DNA from: Thermoprotei archaeon | GTDB lineage: Archaea; Thermoproteota; Thermoprotei_A; Sulfolobales; WANQ01 | Length of the DNA stretch: 6,447 nt | Assembly: GCA_027038805.1 (NCBI GenBank) | Contig: JALWGO010000318.1 | Span: 1-6,447, forward strand | Direction: 5' to 3' | Shown: one piece after another, positions 1-5,728 of the stretch | Numbering within the stretch: the first letter of the stretch is position 1 | Layout of the letters: the number at the start of each line of letters is the position of its first letter | Notes under the pieces: model-generated | What the model was told of the DNA's origin: nothing | The model's database searches: none | What the model saw: only the letters and a program-made list of their open reading frames with translations | Program-made: the position numbers and the translations under genes

Positions 1-1282
1 GGAACTGGGTCTGGTTCTCGGCTTCGGGTATGGCTGGGCCCCACCATGTGCCTACGCATCCACCGGTTGTTGCTAGGACTGTTATGTGGGTGTATGGGAA
101 GTCTAGGGAGAACCAGAGCTCGTTGCCTGGGTTTGCGAATAGTCCTTTGAACCACTCGTAGGTTGACTCTACGTTGGGGTAGGAGCCCATTTCGTGGTTT
201 CCTATAACGGCGATTATCGGTATGATCCTGCCGTCACTTGTTACTAGGTTGTCGGTGACGTCTTCAAACCATTTCTCCCAGTCTTCCCAGACGTTGCCCG
301 ACTCCACCATGTCTCCTACGAATACTACTGCATCGGGTTCGTCTGCTGCTACTGCTTTGCTGACCCATATTCTAGAGTATGGGTAGTTGGATAGGCTTTC
401 GGGGTGTACTTTGAGCTCGTATCCTTCTCCCCAAGGCCTCCTACTGTCTCCTGCTACTACTATTTTTACTGGCTGGTCTGGTGCTATTGTGTGGAACTTG
501 TATTCTTGGGACCAGCCGCCTACGCCTCCTACTCTAAAGTAATATGTCTTGCCTGGCTCAAGGTTTGTTAGAGTTACTTCGTGCCAGTATCCTGGGAAGC
601 ATTTACCGTAAGCACATACTCTATGGGTTGTCGCGGTTGCCTGGAACCTATAGGCGTCAACACTATCGTTTGCATGGGATACAGTATCATATACTACTGT
701 GTTACCGCTTACGTCGAACTGAGTCCACCACATAATGGTTATCGTATGGTAGACATCGTTTTCCGCCCAGCTTAAGTGAATGTATTTTGGAGGATCATCT
801 AATACTACTGATCTGAGCACGTTTATCCCTATATCAACTGGCCCGGATGGAGCATCGCCTCTAGCTATAATCTTTACCGTTACCTTTACCGTACTACCAC
901 CGTCGATGACGAAGTGGGCTACTCCATCATCTAATAGGTCGGCGGTTCTATTCTCACCATTGACCGTAAATGATAGTACGTCGAAGCCTCTACCATCGGA
1001 TAACCCGTCTCCTGGTGATGGGAGGGTTATGGTACAGTTTACTAGGTATGGTTTTAAGTGGATATTGCTTAGCTTAAACTCTACGGTAGCAGTGCTACCG
1101 GGCCACATGCTCTCCGGTAACCCTTTCTTCTCTACTAGGATTATTGGCTCCTTAACGGTCGTCTGGAAGAATAATCCTATACCATTCCCATTATATGCCG
1201 CCATCGAGGCGACAATGCTTACTAGGATTATTAGTGTTATTATTATTAGAGGAGTCTTTTTCAAGAAACTGGTTATCCGCAC
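1..1282 (-). CDS. Membrane-anchored/exported purple acid phosphatase-like metallophosphoesterase (3' end cut by window)
   Basis: This reading frame stays open for 427 residues and leaves the window at base 1, so the C-terminus is missing. It starts with GTG at 1282, preceded at 7 bases by a strong AGGAGGTG ribosome binding site. Residues 11-29 are hydrophobic after Lys8-Lys9, so this is a signal anchor or uncleaved signal peptide and the enzyme should face outward. Residues about 31-160 look beta-rich and are not assigned. Residues about 165-270 resemble the fibronectin-III-like N-terminal domain of purple acid phosphatases. The calcineurin-like metallophosphoesterase domain then begins: metal motif I has Asp279 (GDSR), motif II Asp324 (VFVGDM), motif III is GNHE at 361-364. 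The later histidine motifs lie outside the window. N-glycosylation sequons occur at Asn82, 111, 205 and 423, as expected of a surface protein. It should hydrolyse phosphate esters with two metal ions; the substrate cannot be read. The catalytic half is richer in G+C than its neighbours. Confidence 0.88.
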   Translation of the reverse strand, partial: MRITSFLKKTPLIIITLIILVSIVASMAAYNGNGIGLFFQTTVKEPIILVEKKGLPESMWPGSTATVEFKLSNIHLKPYLVNCTITLPSPGDGLSDGRGFDVLSFTVNGENRTADLLDDGVAHFVIDGGSTVKVTVKIIARGDAPSGPVDIGINVLRSVVLDDPPKYIHLSWAENDVYHTITIMWWTQFDVSGNTVVYDTVSHANDSVDAYRFQATATTHRVCAYGKCFPGYWHEVTLTNLEPGKTYYFRVGGVGGWSQEYKFHTIAPDQPVKIVVAGDSRRPWGEGYELKVHPESLSNYPYSRIWVSKAVAADEPDAVVFVGDMVESGNVWEDWEKWFEDVTDNLVTSDGRIIPIIAVIGNHEMGSYPNVESTYEWFKGLFANPGNELWFSLDFPYTHITVLATTGGCVGTWWGPAIPEAENQTQF

Positions 1283-1289
1283 CCGATTA

Positions 1290-1297
1290 CACCTCCT
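1290..1297 (-). promoter_or_regulatory. Strong Shine-Dalgarno site of the phosphatase gene
   Basis: On the minus strand this reads AGGAGGTG, a full match to the archaeal anti-Shine-Dalgarno, 7 bases before the GTG at 1282. It decides the start, because an in-frame TTG at 1264 and an ATG at 1204 have no comparable site. A weak TATA-like TTTATTTT on the minus strand near 1326-1333 would place the transcript start near 1303. Confidence 0.8.
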
Positions 1298-1384
1298 TAC
1301 ACTATAATAGGTTAATGCATGGGAAAATAAAGGTTGTTTTTTACTATAATTGAAGAAATACGAAATAATACGGTACGGGATTCG

Positions 1385-1981
1385 TTAATGCATCCTCAAC
1401 CTTATCCACGGCTTCCAACATATATCTCTCCAAACCTTCAATACCGTCTCCCGCCTCTTCCAAACATACCTGGCAAGCAAGCTCAACGAGTCATCTGAGG
1501 AAGCTTTAACCATTACTAGATCATCATCGAAGCTGCATGTAGCACGCATTATCTCCCTCACGGTTTTGAAGCCTGCTTTCTCCTCCAAGTAATCCCATGT
1601 ATACTCTATGTATCCGAGTGATCGGAACAATCTACGCGATGCGTGGTTGTCTTCTCTTGTTGTAGCTAGAAATATAGTTGAGTTCTTGTTTAATTCTTCT
1701 ATAGATGATACAAGGATTTTCCCTACCCCCAATCCCCGATAGCTTTTAGTGACGACTATGTAGTAGTGGACGCATATTTCTGGGCCAATATTATAGTATA
1801 TGCCCACGCCAATAGGAGTATCATCAAGAAATGCGACTACGGTTCTAGCCCACCCGTTCTTAACTGATTCTACTGCATAATATGAATGTAGGAAACCCAT
1901 TTCACTCCCTATGATGTCGCCGACGATGTCCAAATATTCTATCGTGTCGCTTTTCACTACAATAACGTTGTCTTCATCCAT
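1385..1981 (-). CDS. GNAT family N-acetyltransferase
   Basis: The 198-residue product is a GCN5-related acetyltransferase, which moves an acetyl group from acetyl-CoA to an amine; the acceptor is unknown. The acetyl-CoA pyrophosphate loop is R-G-L-G-V-G at residues 82-87, after the typical strand HYYIVVTKSY (72-81). The second conserved block is N-H-A-S-R-R-L-F-R-S-L-G-Y at 112-124. The domain ends near residue 145. A tail of about 50 residues follows, rich in Arg/Lys and carrying Trp174, 184, 189 and 192; I do not recognise it. The ATG at 1981 is the only credible start, since an in-frame stop lies at 1985-1987. No clear ribosome binding site precedes it. The gene diverges from the fumarase genes across 83 bp and probably uses the same promoter region. 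It resembles RimI-like enzymes only in the core motif, so protein N-terminal acetylation should not be assumed. Confidence 0.85.
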   Translation of the reverse strand: MDEDNVIVVKSDTIEYLDIVGDIIGSEMGFLHSYYAVESVKNGWARTVVAFLDDTPIGVGIYYNIGPEICVHYYIVVTKSYRGLGVGKILVSSIEELNKNSTIFLATTREDNHASRRLFRSLGYIEYTWDYLEEKAGFKTVREIMRATCSFDDDLVMVKASSDDSLSLLARYVWKRRETVLKVWRDICWKPWIRLRMH

Positions 1982-2021
1982 GTGCTACCACTTTCAATAC
2001 TCCATTAATGGCTTCTAGGTG

Positions 2022-2040
2022 TTATAACTACTATATAGGC
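2022..2040. promoter_or_regulatory. Divergent promoter between GNAT and fumarase genes, palindromic TATA box
   Basis: CTATATAG at 2031-2038 is a perfect palindrome, so it reads as a TATA box on both strands. For the plus strand its centre lies about 26 bases before 2061, giving a leaderless or near-leaderless fumarase transcript. This fits the lack of a clear ribosome binding site before the GTG at 2065. For the minus strand it or the adjacent TTATAAC (2022-2028) would start the GNAT transcript near 2008 or 1999. No mapped transcript start is available. Confidence 0.55.
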
Positions 2041-2064
2041 GGTAAAACATAAGACTATGTCAGG

Positions 2065-2940
2065 GTGGTTAGGGTAGACGTAACCAGTATTCTCGTAGAC
2101 TTTATAAGAAGAATTGAGACGAGACTGCCAATAGATGTTAAGGAGGCGTTGAAGAGGGCTTATAGGGAGAACAAGGATAAGACTCTAGATGCCGTGTACC
2201 ATGCAATGCTTTCTAATATAAGTATAGCGGAAGAAAAGGGACTACCCTTATGCCAGGATACTGGTACGTTAATGTTCTTTATAAAAGCTGGTATACGCTC
2301 CCCGCATACCGCGTCGTTGAAGAACAAGATAGTTGAAGCAGTTAGGATAGCAACAAAAACAATACCTCTTCGACCCAATGCTGTTAATCCCTTAACAAAT
2401 AATAATAGTGGTAATAATATTGGACGATACGTACCGTGGATTCATTGGGATGAACTAGTAGATAATGATGTAATAGAAATAGGGTTGTACGTAGCGGGTG
2501 GTGGAAGCAGTTTTCCTGGAAGAGCCCAGGTATTCAAACCCTCAACCGGATGGGAGAATATGGTAAAACTGGTCTTCAAAGTAGTAGCTGAGTACGGTGT
2601 AAATGCTTGTCCACCACTAGTTATCGGTATAGGTATAGGGCCTACTATGGAGGTAGCAGCTATTCTATCGAAAAAAGCATTATTTAGAAGAATAGGAGAG
2701 AGACACGATGATGAAAGAATAGCTAGATTAGAGGAGACATTATTGGAGAAGCTGAATAAACTTGAAATAGGCCCACAGGGGCTTAGGGGGAGAAACGGTA
2801 TACTAGACGTACACATAGAATATGGTTATAGGCATCCAGCAACCTTTGCGGTAGGCGTATCTATAAGTTGTTGGGCTTTGAGGAGAGGAGTACTAGTACT
2901 ATATCCATCAAATGAATACAGGTTCCTAGATTACTGGTGA
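2065..2940 (+). CDS. fumA: Class I fumarate hydratase, alpha subunit (N-terminal, [4Fe-4S] domain)
   Basis: The 291-residue subunit carries the [4Fe-4S] cluster of a two-subunit class I hydratase, reversibly hydrating fumarate to malate in the cytoplasm. All three expected cluster cysteines are present: Cys63 in CQDTG, Cys182 in NACPP and Cys269 in SISCWALRR. Other family blocks are R-P-N-A-V-N-P-L-T (103-111), G-I-G-I-G-P (188-193) and I-G-P-Q-G-L-R-G (235-242), followed by LDVHIEYGYRHPA. Asp65 of CQDTG is the proposed catalytic acid in this family. The usual substrate loop K-G-G-G-S-E-N reads here V-A-G-G-G-S-S-F (143-150), without the lysine. GTG 2065 is the only start after the in-frame stop at 2050-2052, and it has no obvious ribosome binding site. 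The beta subunit follows after 6 bases. The closely related L(+)-tartrate dehydratase TtdA cannot be fully excluded from sequence, but the setting favours fumarase. Confidence 0.9.
   Translation: MVRVDVTSILVDFIRRIETRLPIDVKEALKRAYRENKDKTLDAVYHAMLSNISIAEEKGLPLCQDTGTLMFFIKAGIRSPHTASLKNKIVEAVRIATKTIPLRPNAVNPLTNNNSGNNIGRYVPWIHWDELVDNDVIEIGLYVAGGGSSFPGRAQVFKPSTGWENMVKLVFKVVAEYGVNACPPLVIGIGIGPTMEVAAILSKKALFRRIGERHDDERIARLEETLLEKLNKLEIGPQGLRGRNGILDVHIEYGYRHPATFAVGVSISCWALRRGVLVLYPSNEYRFLDYW
2936..2940 (+). promoter_or_regulatory. Ribosome binding site of fumB, overlapping the fumA stop
   Basis: GGTGA matches the archaeal anti-Shine-Dalgarno and lies 7 bases before the TTG at 2947. Its last three bases are the TGA stop codon of the alpha subunit, which points to coupled translation. 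It supports TTG as the true start of the beta subunit. Confidence 0.65.
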
Positions 2941-2946
2941 AAAGCC

Positions 2947-3561
2947 TTGGAGTATAATCTAAGGTCTCCCATTAGACTAGAAGACATACGTAAACTACGC
3001 GTTGGCGATATAGTCTACCTATCCGGTATTATTGTAACAGCACGTGACCAAGCACATAAAAGAATAGTAGAAGACGATATAGAGCCGCCAATATCTTTGG
3101 AGAACCTTGCAGTATTTCATGCAGGACCCGTTGTAAAAATAGAGGATAATAGATACCATATAGTGTCGATAGGTCCTACGACAAGTATGAGAATGGAATC
3201 CTATGAAGCAGACTTCATAAGGAAGACAAGAGTTAAGATGATTATAGGAAAAGGATTCATGGGTGATAAGACTGCTCAAGCCTGCCGTAAATACCATTCA
3301 GTTGTTGTCATGTTTCCCGGAGGATGCGGTGCCCTAGGCTCTAATGCTGTGAAACGCGTATTAGGGGTCTATTGGATCGAACTGGGTATACCGGAAGCAC
3401 TATGGGTTCTAGAAGTAGAGAACCTGGGACCTATGCTTGTAACAATTGATACTACCGGGCAAAACATGTTTAATGACCATAAATCTAGGCTGAGAAATAT
3501 AAACGAGATTATTAATGAAACATTTAATAGTATGCATAAAATCCTTTATAGTGTAAAATAA
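2947..3561 (+). CDS. fumB: Class I fumarate hydratase, beta subunit (C-terminal domain)
   Basis: The 204-residue protein is the partner of the alpha subunit; together they make the hydratase active site. Family blocks appear in order: S-G-I-I-V-T-A-R-D-Q-A-H (26-37), G-P-T-T-S-M-R-M (76-83), G-K-G-F-M-G-D-K-T (101-109), P-G-G-C-G-A (124-129) and ENLGPMLVTIDTTGQN (158-173). Thr31 in TARD corresponds to the threonine proposed as catalytic base in the Leishmania class I enzyme. Length is normal for a stand-alone beta subunit. Translation starts at TTG 2947, chosen because GGTGA lies 7 bases upstream. The gene is in the same frame as fumA, separated only by TGA and two codons, in the alpha-beta order of the fused bacterial FumA. 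The nitroreductase begins 31 bases after its stop, so one transcript is likely. Confidence 0.9.
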   Translation: MEYNLRSPIRLEDIRKLRVGDIVYLSGIIVTARDQAHKRIVEDDIEPPISLENLAVFHAGPVVKIEDNRYHIVSIGPTTSMRMESYEADFIRKTRVKMIIGKGFMGDKTAQACRKYHSVVVMFPGGCGALGSNAVKRVLGVYWIELGIPEALWVLEVENLGPMLVTIDTTGQNMFNDHKSRLRNINEIINETFNSMHKILYSVK

Positions 3562-3581
3562 CCTTTTATCCAGACTTAAAT

Positions 3582-3587
3582 AGGTGA
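3582..3587 (+). promoter_or_regulatory. Ribosome binding site that sets the nitroreductase start
   Basis: AGGTGA lies 5 bases before ATG 3593. The longer open frame would start at GTG 3584, but that GTG is part of this ribosome binding site, so ATG 3593 is preferred. A TTTTAT element at 3564-3569 could be a weak internal TATA box. Confidence 0.6.
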
Positions 3588-3592
3588 AATCA

Positions 3593-4300
3593 ATGAGTGA
3601 TAAATGTATTGAAACGATACTAAATCATAGAAGTGTAAGGAAGTATAAGAAGACAAGCATTGATGAAAAAGACTTGCAGACAATATTGGAGGCTGCTAGA
3701 CGTGCTCCAACCGGATGGGGTCTTGGATGGATAAACGTTATCGTTGTAAGAGACGAGTCGCTGAGAAAAAAGATAGCCGAGCTCGTAGGGGGTCAAAGAC
3801 ATGTAGAGGAAGCACCAGTACTACTAGTATTTACCATAGATTACGCGCGGATGCATGAGATCCTGAGAAAAATCAATGTAGCTCCAGGTAAACATAACAT
3901 AGGGTTCCTATTAGCGGGACTTATTGATGCAGGAATAGTTTCAGCTTTTACAGCCATAGCAGCTGAGAGTTTAGGCTACGGTATATGCTACATAGCAGTA
4001 TATTCAGCAGCATGTGAGATAGCCAGTCTTCTAAATATTCCCAAGGGCTCTCTACCAGTAGTGGGTTTAACTATAGGTGTTCCCGACGAGAAACCGGGCC
4101 TGAGGCCTAGACCCCCTCTTAGCGTTATCGCAGATTATGATAAGTATGGTGTTCTAGAAGACAAGGTCGATAAGACACTGGCTAGTCTAAGAGAATATAT
4201 GGAGAAGACGTGGAAACTAGTATTAGCGGAAAATGGAGTATACGAGAACGTGGGTAACATGATTTTAGAGTGTTTACGAAAGCAAGGATTTGATATTTAA
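3593..4300 (+). CDS. Nitroreductase-family FMN oxidoreductase, NfsA/FRP-like
   Basis: The 235-residue protein belongs to the nitroreductase fold, FMN enzymes that pass electrons from NAD(P)H to nitro compounds, quinones or free flavin. The FMN-phosphate motif H-R-S-V-R-K-Y is at 12-18, followed by L-E-A-A-R-R-A-P-T (32-40). The helix around E-S-L-G-Y-G-I-C-Y (125-133) matches the FMN-contact region. The stretch V-G-L-T-I-G-V-P-D-E-K-P (157-168) then R-P-R-P-P-L (171-176) is typical of the NfsA/FRP/NfrA branch, which prefers NADPH and has about 240 residues. The physiological substrate cannot be read. The start is ATG 3593, with AGGTGA 5 bases upstream; a GTG at 3584 would add three residues. 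It follows fumB by 31 bases and probably shares its transcript. Its last 27 bases overlap the end of the convergent cysteine synthase gene. Confidence 0.87.
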   Translation: MSDKCIETILNHRSVRKYKKTSIDEKDLQTILEAARRAPTGWGLGWINVIVVRDESLRKKIAELVGGQRHVEEAPVLLVFTIDYARMHEILRKINVAPGKHNIGFLLAGLIDAGIVSAFTAIAAESLGYGICYIAVYSAACEIASLLNIPKGSLPVVGLTIGVPDEKPGLRPRPPLSVIADYDKYGVLEDKVDKTLASLREYMEKTWKLVLAENGVYENVGNMILECLRKQGFDI

Positions 4301-5266
4301 CCCGAACTTCTTTTCAAGCCATTTCTCATTATAGATAGTTGACAAATACTTATAGCCAGTGTCGGCAGCAATCGTAACAATATTTACGTTCTCCTCCATC
4401 TCTTCGGCTATTCTAAGAGCGGCGTAAATGTTGGCACCAGTACTTGGCCCAGCAAATATTCCCTCATATCTCAGTAATTTATAACATGTTTTAATTGCGT
4501 CTACCTCCGAGACCATAACGTATTCGTCAACTATACTCGTGTCAAGATTCGCTGGTATATCATAGCCTGTTAATCCTTCAATTATGTGGGGCTTGTATAC
4601 TGCTTCTTCTCCGCGTAGTTTCTTTGATATCACGCTTCCCTCGGGTTCTACGGCTATAACTCTAATAGACTTGTCTTTTTCTTTTAGAAATCTACCGACT
4701 CCCGTAATAGTCCCTCCCGTTCCCACACCCATAACAAATACGTCTACTTTTCCTTTCATCTGCTTCCAGATTTCCGGCCCCGTTGTCATGTAATGGGCTT
4801 CGGGGTTTGCGGGGTTATCGTATTGTCCCACATAGTATCCTCCAAGTTCTTCTGCTAGTTCTTTAGCTTTTTTCCGATAAGTAGCTGGATCAACTTTTTC
4901 CTTTATCTCTATTATTTCGCCACCCATTATTTTTATCAACTTCTTCTTTTCAAGACTTATATCTACGGGGGTTACTATTACTGGTTTAAGCCCTAATAGT
5001 GAGGCAATATAGGCTATGCTTATACCAGTATTTCCAGTACTAGCTTCAACAACAATATCGCCTTTCTTGATTACTCCTTGTTCTAGAGCCTTGCATAACA
5101 TGAAAAGAGCTATTCTATCCTTATGGCTTCCCGTAGGATTATAGTATTCCAGCTTTACCCATATATTACTAGTTTTTCTATAGATATTCTTTAATTTAAT
5201 TAAGGGTGTATTACCTATCAGTTTGAATACTTCAGTGCACTCAATTATTTTAAATATTTCATCCAT
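4274..5266 (-). CDS. cysK: PLP-dependent cysteine synthase (O-acetylserine or O-phosphoserine sulfhydrylase)
   Basis: The product has the fold-type II PLP cysteine synthase pattern over its whole length. Counted from ATG 5266 (330 residues): I-G-N-T-P-L-I-K-L (17-25), PLP lysine Lys49 in PTGSHKDR, substrate loop S-T-G-N-T-G (76-81), Q-Y-D-N-P-A-N-P (148-155), T-T-G-P-E-I-W (161-167), phosphate-binding G-T-G-G-T (182-186) and Ser275 in G-P-S-T-G-A, which meets the pyridine nitrogen. It makes cysteine from an activated serine and sulfide in the cytoplasm. Archaeal relatives use O-acetylserine or O-phosphoserine; sequence alone does not settle which. The family usually has V, I or F before the PLP lysine, whereas here it is His48. 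ATG 5266 has GAGGT 7 bases upstream; GTG 5272 would add two residues and suits a leaderless transcript from the TATA box at 5294-5301. There is no CBS domain. A DUF134 protein gene lies upstream in the same direction. Confidence 0.88.
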   Translation of the reverse strand: MDEIFKIIECTEVFKLIGNTPLIKLKNIYRKTSNIWVKLEYYNPTGSHKDRIALFMLCKALEQGVIKKGDIVVEASTGNTGISIAYIASLLGLKPVIVTPVDISLEKKKLIKIMGGEIIEIKEKVDPATYRKKAKELAEELGGYYVGQYDNPANPEAHYMTTGPEIWKQMKGKVDVFVMGVGTGGTITGVGRFLKEKDKSIRVIAVEPEGSVISKKLRGEEAVYKPHIIEGLTGYDIPANLDTSIVDEYVMVSEVDAIKTCYKLLRYEGIFAGPSTGANIYAALRIAEEMEENVNIVTIAADTGYKYLSTIYNEKWLEKKFGLNIKSLLS

Positions 5267-5273
5267 CGTCACT

Positions 5274-5278
5274 ACCTC
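5274..5278 (-). promoter_or_regulatory. Ribosome binding site of the cysteine synthase gene
   Basis: On the minus strand this reads GAGGT, 7 bases before ATG 5266 but only 1 base before GTG 5272. The spacing favours ATG 5266 on a transcript that begins upstream, for example in the DUF134 gene. Confidence 0.55.
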
Positions 5279-5293
5279 ATCATGTATTGTGTT

Positions 5294-5301
5294 TTTATAA
5301 A
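5294..5301 (-). promoter_or_regulatory. TATA box of the cysteine synthase gene
   Basis: TTTATAAA is a perfect palindromic TATA box lying directly against the stop codon of the upstream DUF134 gene (TAA at 5304-5302). About 26 bases on, on the minus strand, the transcript would start near 5271. That is at or beside the GTG 5272, giving a leaderless or nearly leaderless mRNA. The gene may therefore be read both from here and by read-through. Confidence 0.6.
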
Positions 5302-5634
5302 TTATTCCTCGGGTGGTATTATAGCTATAGGTCTAAGTTCTACTAATGCCCTAACCATCTTCTTTCTACCACTACTCAATGCCCTCCACAAAGTACCTCT
5401 CGAAACACCCATGCGCTTCGCGGCTTCCTCCTGAGTGAGCTCCTCGAAATAAACAAGCCTTAATGCTTCAAGTTCGTCTGGTAGCAAGTATATTGGTTCA
5501 CCATAATATTCGATATTGTCCGTCTTCATCGGAACAAACACTATATTGCCTGGATTATACCATATAAATCTAGGTTTAGCTGGTCTACCTGGTCCGCTTC
5601 TCCCCCAACGCCAGTGTTTAGGTCTCCCGTGCAA
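5302..5634 (-). CDS. DUF134/UPF0251 family predicted DNA-binding protein
   Basis: The 110-residue protein fits the UPF0251 (DUF134) family of small predicted DNA-binding proteins. The N-terminus is basic with a G-R-P-A-K-P-R-F segment (17-24), and the family core L-P-D-E-L-E-A-L-R-L lies at 51-60. A helix-turn-helix of the sigma-70 region 4 type follows at about 67-90: L-T-Q-E-E-A-A-K-R-M-G-V-S-R-G-T-L-W-R-A. It probably binds DNA, but the target and signal are unknown for most of the family. Translation starts at TTG 5634, supported by GAGGT 7 bases upstream. The end lies 35 bases before the cysteine synthase ATG, same direction, so control of that gene or of sulfur metabolism is a reasonable but untested inference. 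The tRNA-Glu gene diverges from it 94 bases away. Confidence 0.9.
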   Translation of the reverse strand: MHGRPKHWRWGRSGPGRPAKPRFIWYNPGNIVFVPMKTDNIEYYGEPIYLLPDELEALRLVYFEELTQEEAAKRMGVSRGTLWRALSSGRKKMVRALVELRPIAIIPPEE

Positions 5635-5641
5635 CCTTTTT

Positions 5642-5646
5642 ACCTC
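5642..5646 (-). promoter_or_regulatory. Ribosome binding site of the DUF134 gene
   Basis: GAGGT on the minus strand, 7 bases before the TTG at 5634, decides in favour of this non-ATG start; no in-frame ATG with a comparable site is near. Confidence 0.65.
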
Positions 5647-5669
5647 AAGAAGACTTCTAGAAAATAAAG

Positions 5670-5676
5670 TTATAAA
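5670..5676 (-). promoter_or_regulatory. TATA box of the DUF134 gene
   Basis: On the minus strand this reads TTTATAA. A transcript start about 26 bases on, near 5647, would leave a 13-base leader that just contains the GAGGT site. On the plus strand the same box would start transcription near 5699, 30 bases before tRNA-Glu, so it could also serve the tRNA. A weaker alternative for the tRNA is CTTAAGAA at 5693-5700. Confidence 0.45.
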
Positions 5677-5728
5677 CGCTATACAAGTTAGACTTAAGAA
5701 GGACTCTAGTATCTAAAGCATGTCTGGT

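Noticed and set aside
544..1307. Plus-strand open frames of 63, 64 and 175 codons
   Set aside because: They lie opposite the phosphatase gene, whose minus-strand product has clear metal-binding motifs, a membrane segment and a strong ribosome binding site.
1311..1393. Direct repeat GTTAATGCAT at 1311-1320 and 1384-1393
   Set aside because: It is a single 10-bp match across an AT-rich gap, with one copy inside the GNAT stop region; no element or further symmetry goes with it.
2057..2077. Short upstream frame beginning ATG 2057 and overlapping the fumA start
   Set aside because: The predicted transcript starts at about 2061, after this ATG, and six codons without a ribosome binding site are expected by chance.
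2160..2816. Minus-strand open frames of 72 and 124 codons
   Set aside because: They lie opposite fumA, which shows all family motifs; their translations show no domain pattern.
2938..2940. TGA between fumA and fumB as a selenocysteine codon
   Set aside because: A ribosome binding site and start follow at once, both subunits have normal ends, and crenarchaea are not known for selenoproteins.
3019..3802. Minus-strand open frames of 92 and 60 codons
   Set aside because: They are antisense to fumB and the nitroreductase, both firmly recognised.
4584..4793. Plus-strand open frame of 69 codons
   Set aside because: It is antisense to the cysteine synthase core, with no ribosome binding site or family signal.
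5516..5716. Plus-strand open frame of 66 codons
   Set aside because: It is antisense to the DUF134 gene and runs through its promoter.
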